DNA of 64,000 nt, from positions 1 through 64,000 of the forward strand of contig NZ_CP095757.1 in assembly GCF_023093535.1 (NCBI RefSeq). Direction: 5' to 3'. The DNA comes from Halovivax limisalsi. Lineage in GTDB: Archaea > Halobacteriota > Halobacteria > Halobacteriales > Natrialbaceae. The notes below the pieces were generated by a model. It was given only the letters and a program-made list of their open reading frames with translations, did not search any database and was not told the origin of the DNA. Position numbers and translations under genes: made by a program. Below are positions 1-6,799 of the stretch, piece by piece (the stretch's first letter is position 1; every line of letters starts with the position of its first letter).

Positions 1-100
1 GGCGCCAGCCACTACGATTATGACAGTGCCGACCGATTGTTCGCCGGGAAGTGGGGTGTACAGCGGAGAACTCCGCAGGTCTCACGACCGGAGAACCGAC

Positions 101-352
101 ATGTTCGACATCGACGTACCGCCGCGTCCGTGGCTCACCAAGACCAATCTCTACCACGTCGTCGGCCTGGGGCTGCGCATCTACGTGGCCTGTCTCGTCC
201 TGCTCGGTTGCTACAGCGTCCTCTGGCTGGCCGAGGTCGCCGGCTACCTCGACGAGCGGACGCTCGCGGTCAGCTGGCTCGCCATCGCCGGACTGGGCAC
301 CGCGTTTCTCGTCCTCCTCGTTCCGCTGTACGGCGCCAGTCGCCGGAACTAG
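101..352 (+). CDS. small two-helix membrane protein, unknown function
   Basis: Predicted 83-residue protein. Two hydrophobic stretches are visible, about residues 19-43 (HVVGLGLRIYVACLVLLGCY region) and 56-77, joined by a short acidic loop (YLDERT), and it ends in SRRN. I start it at the ATG at 101; the frame stays open upstream but the added residues are polar and arginine-rich, unlike a signal. No family recognised. It stands alone, 158 bp before the YhhQ-type transporter on the same strand. Function unknown; a real gene is likely because of the coherent membrane pattern. Confidence 0.65.
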   Translation: MFDIDVPPRPWLTKTNLYHVVGLGLRIYVACLVLLGCYSVLWLAEVAGYLDERTLAVSWLAIAGLGTAFLVLLVPLYGASRRN

Positions 353-476
353 GCTCGCGTGCGCCGGGTACCGTCGATCGGCACGGACCGCCCGCCGCCC
401 CCGTCGTGACCGCGAGATAGTATCTCACGAATCGCGGCGTCGCTCCCGAAGAATACTGGGGACGCACTCGAATAGC

Positions 477-488
477 ATCCTTTAGGTG
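477..488 (+). promoter_or_regulatory. TATA-like box before the YhhQ-type transporter
   Basis: The sequence ATCCTTTAGGTG is centred about 28 nt before the ATG at 511, the spacing expected for a haloarchaeal leaderless transcript. It supports the ATG at 511 over the in-frame GTG at 490. Confidence 0.5.
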
Positions 489-510
489 CGTGCGCCCGAG
501 ACAGACGGCA

Positions 511-1233
511 ATGACAGCGTCGAACGGGACCCCCACGATCGCGCAGGTGACGCTCATCGGCGTCTTCGTCACCGGGCTGGTGACCGCCCAGTTGACGGCG
601 TCGAAGATCCTCGCGTTCTCGATCCCCCTCTCGTTACCGCTCACCGGCGACGAACTCCTCATGCCGGGCGCCGCGCTCGCGTACGCGCTCACGTACTTCG
701 CGAGCGACTGCTACACCGAACTCTACGGCAAGCGTGCCGGCCAGGTCGTCGTCAACGTGGCGTTCGCGATGAACTTCGTCGTGCTCGCGCTCGTCTGGTC
801 GACCGCGGCCGCCCCCGTCGCCTCGAACTCCGTCGTCGGCGCCGCGGCGTTCGAGAACGTCCTCATGCCGGCGTCATACGTCGTCCTCGGCAGCCTCCTG
901 GCGTACCTCGTCAGCCAGAACTGGGACGTCTGGTTCTTCCACCGCATCCGCGAGGCGACCGGCCGCGAGAAGCTCTGGCTGCGCAACATCCTCTCGACGG
1001 GGACGAGCCAGGCCATCGACACCGTCATCTTCGTCTCCGTCGCGTTCCTGATCGCCCCCGCGCTCTTTGGCGGGTTCGTCATGTCGGACGAGGCCATCAT
1101 CGGCCTCATCATCGGCCAGTACCTGCTGAAGCTCGCGATCGCCGTCGTCGACACGCCGGTCGTCTACGCCGTCGTCCGGGCGGCCCGGTCGCGCGCCGGG
1201 ATGGGCGCCGGCAGCGCCGTCGCCGCCGAGTAG
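511..1233 (+). CDS. queuosine/archaeosine precursor transporter, YhhQ family
   Basis: A 240-residue polytopic membrane protein with about six hydrophobic segments. The family signature is visible as SDCYTELYGKR near residues 65-75 and NWDVWFFHRIREAT followed by LWLRNILST near 140-165; these match the conserved D-YTE-YG and W-L-R blocks of the YhhQ/QPTR family, which in bacteria imports preQ0/preQ1. In archaea preQ0 is the precursor of archaeosine in tRNA, so a salvage role is inferred. The ATG at 511 is preferred because a TATA-like box lies about 28 nt upstream. Family assignment is firm; the substrate is inferred. Confidence 0.9.
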   Translation: MTASNGTPTIAQVTLIGVFVTGLVTAQLTASKILAFSIPLSLPLTGDELLMPGAALAYALTYFASDCYTELYGKRAGQVVVNVAFAMNFVVLALVWSTAAAPVASNSVVGAAAFENVLMPASYVVLGSLLAYLVSQNWDVWFFHRIREATGREKLWLRNILSTGTSQAIDTVIFVSVAFLIAPALFGGFVMSDEAIIGLIIGQYLLKLAIAVVDTPVVYAVVRAARSRAGMGAGSAVAAE

Positions 1234-1323
1234 CGCTCCCGCCGCGGCGCCGCACGTCGGGCCCGACCCGGCGGCCCGGACCGGAACCGACGCGCCTTTC
1301 GGGATTCGTCGCAGATCACCGCC

Positions 1324-2415
1324 ATGGATCCACGCGTTCACGAGCACGCCGAGGTACTCGTCGACTGGAGTGCGCGCATCGACGCCGGCGACGACGTCGT
1401 CGTGTCCGTCGGCCCCGACGCCCACGATCTCGCGGTCGCGGTCGCGGAGCAAGTTGGCGAGCGCGGCGCGTCGTTGCTCTCGACCTACGACTCCGGCGAG
1501 GTCGACCGCGCCCACCGGCTCGCCGTCGGGGACGTTCCGGAACCCGAACACGAGCGCGCGCTCTTCGAGGCGGCGGACGTCTACCTCCGCCTCGGCGGCG
1601 GCCGGAACACGAGCGCGACGGCCGACGTCCCGGCCGAGACGCGCCGGGCCGTCCGCGAGGCGCACGCGGCCGTCCGCGAAGCGCGCTACGACACGCGCTG
1701 GGTGTCGACGGTCCACCCAACCCGGTCGCTGGCCCAGCAGGCGAACATGTCCTACGCGGCCTACCGGGACTTCGTCTACGACGCCGTCCTCCGCGACTGG
1801 GAATCCCTGGCCGACGAGATGGCCGTCCTCAAGGATCGCCTCGACGCCGGCAGCGAGGTTCGGCTGGTCGGCCCGGGGACGGACCTCGCGATGTCGATCG
1901 AGGGGCGGACGGCGGTCAACAGCGCCGCCTCGGTCGCCTACGACTCGCACAACTTGCCGAGCGGCGAGGTCTTCACCGCGCCCGCCGACACCGAGGGCGA
2001 GGTGACCTTCGACGTGCCGATGACGCTGCAGGGCCAGTCGGTCCGGGACGTCACGCTGCGATTCGAGGAGGGCGAGGTGGTCGCCCACGACGCCGCCGAG
2101 GGCGCGAACGTGATCGGCGACATCCTCGACACCGACGCGGGTGCCCGCCGCCTCGGCGAGCTGGGCATCGGGATGAACCGCGGCATCGATCGCTTCACCG
2201 ACAACATCCTCTTCGACGAGAAGATGGGCGACACCGTCCACCTGGCGCTCGGCCGGGCCTACGACGCCTGCCTCCCCGAGGGCGAGGCCGGCAACGACTC
2301 GACCGTCCACGTCGACATGATCACCGACGTCAGCGAGGACTCGCGCATGGAGATCGACGGCGAGGTCGTCCAGCGAAACGGAACGTTCGCCTGGGAGGAC
2401 GGATTCGAGGCGTAG
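1324..2415 (+). CDS. M29-family metalloaminopeptidase (leucyl aminopeptidase/thermophilic type)
   Basis: A 363-residue cytoplasmic protein of the M29 (aminopeptidase T/PepS) family. Conserved blocks are visible in order: NLPSGEVFTAP with the metal-binding Glu near residue 218, HDAAEGANVI in the middle, FDEKMGDTVHLALGRAY near 300, and NDSTVHVDMI near 325. The family removes N-terminal residues from peptides using two metal ions. The start ATG follows a pyrimidine-rich CCTTTCGGG element about 25 nt upstream. The acidic composition fits a salt-in cytoplasm. Single gene, not in an obvious operon. Confidence 0.92.
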   Translation: MDPRVHEHAEVLVDWSARIDAGDDVVVSVGPDAHDLAVAVAEQVGERGASLLSTYDSGEVDRAHRLAVGDVPEPEHERALFEAADVYLRLGGGRNTSATADVPAETRRAVREAHAAVREARYDTRWVSTVHPTRSLAQQANMSYAAYRDFVYDAVLRDWESLADEMAVLKDRLDAGSEVRLVGPGTDLAMSIEGRTAVNSAASVAYDSHNLPSGEVFTAPADTEGEVTFDVPMTLQGQSVRDVTLRFEEGEVVAHDAAEGANVIGDILDTDAGARRLGELGIGMNRGIDRFTDNILFDEKMGDTVHLALGRAYDACLPEGEAGNDSTVHVDMITDVSEDSRMEIDGEVVQRNGTFAWEDGFEA

Positions 2416-2484
2416 GAGCCGATGGACACCGTACCCGGCGCACGGATCACCACATTCAAATGCGAGAGTCACGACCGGACGCGT

Positions 2485-2634
2485 ATGGCCAGTTTCGACG
2501 CCGCGGAAGCGCGAACCCTCGAAAAGCTCATCTGCATGAAGTGCAACGCCCGGAACCCGAAGCGAGCCGAGCACTGTCGCAAGTGCGGGTACGGGAACCT
2601 GCGACCGAAAGCCAAAGAGAGTCGCGCGGCCTGA
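2485..2634 (+). CDS. rpl40e: 50S ribosomal protein L40e
   Basis: A 49-residue zinc-ribbon ribosomal protein. The four zinc ligands are CMKC (residues 17 and 20) and CRKC (31 and 34), with the basic tail [10 protein letters not shown] typical of archaeal L40e. Unlike the eukaryotic protein it has no ubiquitin fusion. The frame is open upstream to 2422, but the ATG at 2485 gives the standard N terminus ([16 protein letters not shown]), and a CATTCAAAT element sits about 28 nt before it. It lies 69 bp after the aminopeptidase gene. High confidence from length and cysteine spacing. Confidence 0.96.
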   Translation: MASFDAAEARTLEKLICMKCNARNPKRAEHCRKCGYGNLRPKAKESRAA

Positions 2635-2812
2635 GCCGGTGACGGTTCGGTTCGCCCGAGCCGGAGGCGGTTCCCTCCGCTAGTCCACCGCCGGCAGGAG
2701 TTTTCGATGCGCAGCTCGTCGGGAGACGCGTCGCTGGCGTGTGACGGGGACCGCAGGAGGGACTGACGCTCGACGACGGTCGGCCGGGGCCACGACGGGG
2801 CTCCCGGCGGCG

Positions 2813-3592
2813 TCACCGGGCGCAGCGGGAAACGAAGTTTCGCAGGATCTGCAGGCCCGTCTCGCCGCTCTTTTCGGGGTGAAACTGCGTGCCGAAGACC
2901 GTGCCCGACTCGTCGGCGATCACGGCGGGGAACCGGGTTCCGTACTCGGTCGTCGCGACGACGGCCGACTGGTCCTCGGGGACGGCGTAGTAGGAGTGGA
3001 CGAAGTAGGCGTACCGGCCGTCGACGGAGCCGCCGGCCGCATCGCCGTCGCCCGGTTCGTCCGCAGCGATGCCCACGTCCGGTTCGTCGACTCCGTCGGC
3101 CGTTCCCGACGCACCGCCGACGGCCGGCTCGTCGCCGTCGAGGCCGTCGACGAGCGGGTGCGATCGCTCGACCGTCAGGTCGTTCCAGCCCATGTGCGGA
3201 ATGTTCCGATCGCCGGCAAAGCGAACGTTGGTGCCGGGGATCAGGTCGAGACCGTGGACGGTGGCCTCGCCGGCCGAGCCCTCCTCGCTGTCGGTGAGCA
3301 GCATCTGCATCCCGAGGCAGATGCCGAACAGCGGGGTGTCGGTCTCGGCGACGGCGAGGAGATCCTCGCGAAGGGGATCGGCGTTCTCGACGCCCTCGCG
3401 GAAGGCGCCGACGCCGGGGAGGACGACGCCGTCGGCGGCGCGGAAGGCGTCGGGGTCGTCGGTGACCTCCACGGACGCGCCGGCCCGTTCGAGGCCGCGG
3501 GTGACGCTGTGGAGGTTGCCGAGGCCGTAATCGACGACGGCGACAGACGCTGCGGCCGTCTCGGGTGCGGACCGGCCTGCCTGCTGGCTCAT
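2813..3592 (-). CDS. hisH: imidazole glycerol phosphate synthase subunit HisH
   Basis: Glutamine amidotransferase subunit of histidine biosynthesis; it releases ammonia from glutamine for HisF. It has 259 residues when started at the ATG whose complement is at 3590-3592. Visible features: VDYGLGNLHSV near residue 20, the class I nucleophile in GICLGMQMLL (Cys92), and the His-Glu pair in TQFHPEKSG near the C terminus. It is longer than a usual HisH (about 200) because of an acidic, low-complexity insertion of roughly 42 residues before YAYFVHSYY. No other his biosynthesis gene is adjacent. Assignment is firm. Confidence 0.95.
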   Translation of the reverse strand: MSQQAGRSAPETAAASVAVVDYGLGNLHSVTRGLERAGASVEVTDDPDAFRAADGVVLPGVGAFREGVENADPLREDLLAVAETDTPLFGICLGMQMLLTDSEEGSAGEATVHGLDLIPGTNVRFAGDRNIPHMGWNDLTVERSHPLVDGLDGDEPAVGGASGTADGVDEPDVGIAADEPGDGDAAGGSVDGRYAYFVHSYYAVPEDQSAVVATTEYGTRFPAVIADESGTVFGTQFHPEKSGETGLQILRNFVSRCAR

Positions 3593-3682
3593 ACTCGTCA
3601 CTTGTCGCTGCCGAGGCAAGGTGCTTTCGTTCGCCACAGGCCGACCGGACTCGGCGGGAACCGAGACGCGACCGGACCGCGA

Positions 3683-4297
3683 TCAGTACTCCCCGAGACG
3701 CGACTGCCCGCCCGCATCGTCGGGGGAAACGCCGGCGATCGCGGCGGCCTCCGCGATCGTCTCCGCGAACGTCGACTCCTGACTCCGGTCGTACAGCGTC
3801 GCGGCCGGGTGGAGACAGACGAGGACACGCCGCGGCGTGCCGTCGATGCGGACCGTCTCGACCGAGCCGGCTTCGGACGTGACGGCGACCGAGCGACCGA
3901 GCAGGTGCTCGCTCGGCACCTTCCCGAGCGTGACGATCACGTCCGGATCGACCTGATCGATCTCGGCCTCGAGATAGTCCCGGCAGTGTTCGAGTTCTTC
4001 CCCCGTCGGATCCCGGTTCTCCGGCGGGCGACACCGCACGCAGTTGGTGATGCGGACCGACTCGCGTTCGAGGCCGACGGTCCGGAGCTGCTCGTCGAGG
4101 ACGCCCCCGCTCCGGCCAACGAACGGCTCGCCCTCGGCGTCCTCCCGTTTGCCGGGCCCCTCGCCGACGAACAGCACGTCGGCATCCGGCGGACCGGTCC
4201 CGTCGACGATGCGGCTCCGCGACTCGACGAGGGCGGGACAGCGAGTGCACGCCTCGACCTCGAGGCCGTCCATCTTCGATCGGTCGTCCGCGTCCAT
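3683..4297 (-). CDS. family 4 uracil-DNA glycosylase (4Fe-4S)
   Basis: A 204-residue uracil-DNA glycosylase that removes uracil from deaminated cytosine in DNA. The water-activating loop reads VGEGPGKREDAEGEPFVG (residues 44-61), followed by SGGVLD, and the catalytic-side HPAA motif lies near residue 165. Four cysteines fit the family iron-sulfur cluster: Cys17 and Cys20 (CTRC), Cys86 and about Cys102. The loop has Glu-Gly-Pro-Gly where many members read Glu-Ala-Pro-Gly. The ATG with complement at 4295-4297 gives the usual N terminus. Encoded just upstream of hisH on the same strand, 90 bp apart. Confidence 0.92.
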   Translation of the reverse strand: MDADDRSKMDGLEVEACTRCPALVESRSRIVDGTGPPDADVLFVGEGPGKREDAEGEPFVGRSGGVLDEQLRTVGLERESVRITNCVRCRPPENRDPTGEELEHCRDYLEAEIDQVDPDVIVTLGKVPSEHLLGRSVAVTSEAGSVETVRIDGTPRRVLVCLHPAATLYDRSQESTFAETIAEAAAIAGVSPDDAGGQSRLGEY

Positions 4298-4416
4298 ACG
4301 CCCGGATCGACGAGCGGACACCTACGCGTTTCGAAGGCGATTCGGCCGGCCAGTACCGCCCCATCGACCGTCGAGCGGCGCGCGATCGACCGCCAGACCG
4401 CTTCGGCCGGTCGGTC

Positions 4417-4425
4417 CCTTTTAAG
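4417..4425 (+). promoter_or_regulatory. TATA-like box for a structured RNA or regulator leader
   Basis: CCTTTTAAG is a strong match to a haloarchaeal TATA element. Transcription would be expected to begin about 25 nt downstream, near 4445, where an extended stem-loop begins. The next gene starts at 4583. Confidence 0.45.
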
Positions 4426-4441
4426 CTGCCGCGACTTCCGC

Positions 4442-4488
4442 GCCTCCGCCAAGATCGGGTGAAATCCCCGAAAGGTGGCGGTAGAGGC
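4442..4488 (+). ncRNA. candidate structured leader or small RNA hairpin
   Basis: Nested complementary segments form an extended hairpin: GCCT/AGGC at the outside, CCGCCA (4446-4451) with TGGCGG (4476-4481), then TCGGG (4455-4459) with CCCGA (4467-4471), leaving internal loops rich in A and G. A TATA-like box lies about 25 nt before it. It could be the 5' leader of the PhiH-like regulator or a short independent RNA. Only the pairing and the promoter-like box are seen; expression is not known. Confidence 0.35.
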
Positions 4489-4582
4489 GGCTTATCACCC
4501 GAACCGGCCGCGCCCGGGAATGCCAGGAGGCCGGAAGTATTACCTATTTCTGGCTGCATTCGTGGTCAACGGACGTGGTTTC

Positions 4583-4927
4583 GTGAAACTGAGACAACCA
4601 ACCGACTTCCTGATCCTCGAGGCGCTCGAGGAGACGGGCCGAAACGTCGCACCGAATCTGGCTTCCCACACCGGCAAGAGCCGCAAGAATATCAACACGC
4701 GCCTGCCCGTCCTCGAAGACTACGGGCTCGTCGAGAAGGTCGGTCCCGCCGATCGATCCGGGCTGTACGAGATCACCCAGCTGGGCAAGTCGGCGCTCGT
4801 CCACAAGAGCGAGTACGGCGAGGTCGACGATTTCGAGTCGCTGATCAGCGGCGCCGACGCGGCGACCGACGGCGGCACGCCCGCGGCGGCGATGGCCCGC
4901 GGCGACGACGAATCGGACGAGGAGTAA
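4583..4927 (+). CDS. PhiH-like winged helix-turn-helix DNA-binding protein
   Basis: A 114-residue protein started at the GTG at 4583 (KLRQPTDFLILEALEETGRN). Residues 1-80 form a winged helix domain: LILEALEE, then the recognition helix region TGKSRKNINTRLPVLEDYGLVEKV and the wing RSGLYEITQLGKSAL. This is the pattern of haloarchaeal regulators related to the phage phiH repressor. The C terminus is an acidic tail (DDESDEE). Longer starts in the same frame add a hydrophobic, non-family N terminus. A hairpin lies in the potential leader. The target genes are unknown. Confidence 0.8.
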   Translation: MKLRQPTDFLILEALEETGRNVAPNLASHTGKSRKNINTRLPVLEDYGLVEKVGPADRSGLYEITQLGKSALVHKSEYGEVDDFESLISGADAATDGGTPAAAMARGDDESDEE

Positions 4928-5049
4928 CCCGACGCTGCGGACTCGTTCCGTTCGGTACCGGACGATTCAGGCCGAGTCTGACAAGATCGGCCAGGTGCCA
5001 ACCAGCGGGTGCGTCGAGGAACGACCGCCACGGGCAGCCGTGTGGCGTT

Positions 5050-5610
5050 TCACTCGTCGCGGTAGCGTGCGCCCGCCCGGGCCAGCGTTCTCGCGACGCG
5101 GATCGGTTCCGGCCGCCCGCCCTCCGGCGTGAATCGGCGGACCAGATCACAGGCCGCCGCGGACTCGACGCCGAGGGCGCGGACGAAGACCCGCTCGCCG
5201 TCGACCGAACACGGCGTTCGCGGCGGGAGCGCGCGATAGCGCCGGAGGCGGGTTTCGAGCGCCCGACCGTCGAACGCCTCCCGAAGCGCGGCGTCGAGCC
5301 CGGAGCTCCCCTCGAAGGTGACCGCGACGACCGGGCAGTCGGTCGCCGCGTCGAGGCGCGCCAGGTCGAGCAGGTTGTACCACGCCGGTGCGACGGTCCC
5401 GACGAGCACGACGTGGAGGTCTTCGCGGCCGAGTTCGTCGACGACGGACAGGACGGCGTCGGTCGCGTCGAGGCCGCCGACGGTGGCCGAGGCGAACGCG
5501 GCGCCGTCGACGACGCGGTCGGCCCGGACGACCGCGCCGGCGACGGTGCAGGTCTCGTCGACGGTCGATTCGGCCACGCCGAGCGCGCGGATCCCTGGCT
5601 TGTCCGTCAT
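5050..5610 (-). CDS. DUF99 family protein
   Basis: A 186-residue protein of the archaeal DUF99 (UPF0215) family. Typical blocks are seen: the opening KPGIRALGVAES, the central DLHVVLVGTVAPAWYNLLDLARL, and the C-terminal RTPCSVDGERVFVRALGV. Related structures resemble endonuclease V, but the catalytic function of DUF99 proteins is not established and I do not infer one. The ATG complement is at 5608-5610. It is a single gene, convergent with the PhiH-like regulator. Confidence 0.85.
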   Translation of the reverse strand: MTDKPGIRALGVAESTVDETCTVAGAVVRADRVVDGAAFASATVGGLDATDAVLSVVDELGREDLHVVLVGTVAPAWYNLLDLARLDAATDCPVVAVTFEGSSGLDAALREAFDGRALETRLRRYRALPPRTPCSVDGERVFVRALGVESAAACDLVRRFTPEGGRPEPIRVARTLARAGARYRDE

Positions 5611-5782
5611 GCGGCGGCTCGAAAAACGGCGTCGCGTCTGAAAACGATGCGGGGCGGCGCGAGCGCGGTCGTCACTTCTGAGGGCGATCCATGGGCCGCG
5701 ACGCTGCGGGACGGCGCCGGAGGCCGAGTCCCGGAAGCGATCGCGACCTCTGAGGCTCGGTGCGAGCGTCCGAGTCAGATCC

Positions 5783-5956
5783 TCAGCCGTCGTCCTTGAT
5801 CTCCGAGAGGCGATCGATCAGTTCGTCGCTCGAGGCCCCGTTGTCGAACTCGATCGTCCCTCGATGGCCGTTCTCTTCGGACTGAACGGCATCTTCTTCG
5901 TCGAAGTCGGTATCGAGGTCCTGTTGTTCGGACTCGTCGTAGCTACCGAAACCCAT
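5783..5956 (-). CDS. small acidic haloarchaeal protein, DUF5786-like
   Basis: A 57-residue very acidic protein beginning MGFGSYDESEQQDLDTDFDE and ending in a conserved-looking segment GTIEFDNGASSDELIDRLSEIK. It matches by eye the short haloarchaeal family usually annotated DUF5786. Start chosen at the ATG with complement at 5954-5956; a GGATTTTTGCC element lies about 30 nt upstream, consistent with a leaderless transcript. Function unknown. It is divergently transcribed from the metallo-beta-lactamase fold gene, with 120 bp between the two starts. Confidence 0.8.
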   Translation of the reverse strand: MGFGSYDESEQQDLDTDFDEEDAVQSEENGHRGTIEFDNGASSDELIDRLSEIKDDG

Positions 5957-5982
5957 ACACGCACCAGTACTGGGCGAACGGG

Positions 5983-5993
5983 CAAAAATCCAC
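5983..5993 (-). promoter_or_regulatory. TATA-like box for the DUF5786-like gene
   Basis: On the minus strand GGATTTTTGCC lies about 27-37 nt before the ATG, which fits a leaderless promoter. It faces away from the box of the divergent gene at 6041. Confidence 0.4.
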
Positions 5994-6040
5994 TGCCGGA
6001 ACCCGTCTCGGTTCCGGACCGTCGAGGCGGCGGCCGACCG

Positions 6041-6050
6041 ATTTTTAAGG
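6041..6050 (+). promoter_or_regulatory. TATA-like box for the metallo-beta-lactamase fold gene
   Basis: ATTTTTAAGG is centred about 31 nt before the ATG at 6077, fixing that ATG as the likely leaderless start rather than upstream in-frame codons. Confidence 0.5.
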
Positions 6051-6076
6051 CCGTTCGGTGCGTCGGTGTCGACGAG

Positions 6077-6703
6077 ATGGACGTCTACTGCGTGACTGCA
6101 CCGGCCGAATCGTTCACCTGTAACGCGTACCTGCTCACCGGGGAGCGAACCGCGCTCGTCGACGCTGGGGCCTACGCCGACGTCGTCGACGAGATCGAAG
6201 CGCACACGAGCGACCTCGACGTGGTCGCCCTGACCCACCAGCACGGCGATCACGTCGCGGAGCTCCCGGCCGTCGCCGAGGCGTTCGACCCGGCCGTCGA
6301 GGCCTACGCCGATCACTCGCTCCGGACGAACGCGATCGACGATGGCGACGCGATCCGGCTCGGCGACGAGACGTTCGAGGTGGTCTACACGCCGGGCCAC
6401 GCGGACGATCACGTCTCGTTCGTCTCCGAGACGACGCTCTTCTCGGGCGACGTCGTCGTGCACGACGACGGCGCGTTCGAGTACGGCAGTTTCGGACGGA
6501 CCGACATGGCCGGCCAGTCCCGGGACACCCTGATCGAGAGCATCGAACGGCTGCTCGATCGCCTGCCGGCGTCCGTCGAACACCTGTACGCGGGTCACGG
6601 CGACGCGTTCCACGGCGACGCGTTCCACGGCGACGTCCGCGACGTCGTCGAGACGGCGCTCGAGCGAGCGCGACGGCGCGAACCGAAGTATCCGGACGAG
6701 TGA
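6077..6703 (+). CDS. metallo-beta-lactamase fold hydrolase (glyoxalase II-like)
   Basis: A 208-residue metallo-beta-lactamase superfamily hydrolase. The metal-binding motif HQHGDH is at residues 54-59, a further ligand His in TPGHADDHVSF near 113, the bridging Asp in FSGDVVV near 129 and a last His in YAGHGDAF near 177. The size and motif order are like hydroxyacylglutathione hydrolase-type enzymes, but the substrate cannot be read from the sequence. The segment HGDAFHGDAFHGD results from a 15-bp tandem duplication next to the last ligand. The start is supported by the TATA-like box at 6041. Confidence 0.88.
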   Translation: MDVYCVTAPAESFTCNAYLLTGERTALVDAGAYADVVDEIEAHTSDLDVVALTHQHGDHVAELPAVAEAFDPAVEAYADHSLRTNAIDDGDAIRLGDETFEVVYTPGHADDHVSFVSETTLFSGDVVVHDDGAFEYGSFGRTDMAGQSRDTLIESIERLLDRLPASVEHLYAGHGDAFHGDAFHGDVRDVVETALERARRREPKYPDE

Positions 6704-6799
6704 CGATCGGCGGGCACACCGAAGTTATCAGGGTGTCGCGGCGGATCGATCACGATCGGCGAGTGCGATTACTCGGTCGCGCTCGGCCTCGTCGAACGG

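Noticed and set aside
874-2574. Long minus-strand open frame opposite the aminopeptidase
   Set aside because: High GC gives long antisense frames; the plus strand encodes M29 with conserved motifs.
4442-4488. tRNA gene
   Set aside because: Too short and no cloverleaf; only an extended hairpin is seen.
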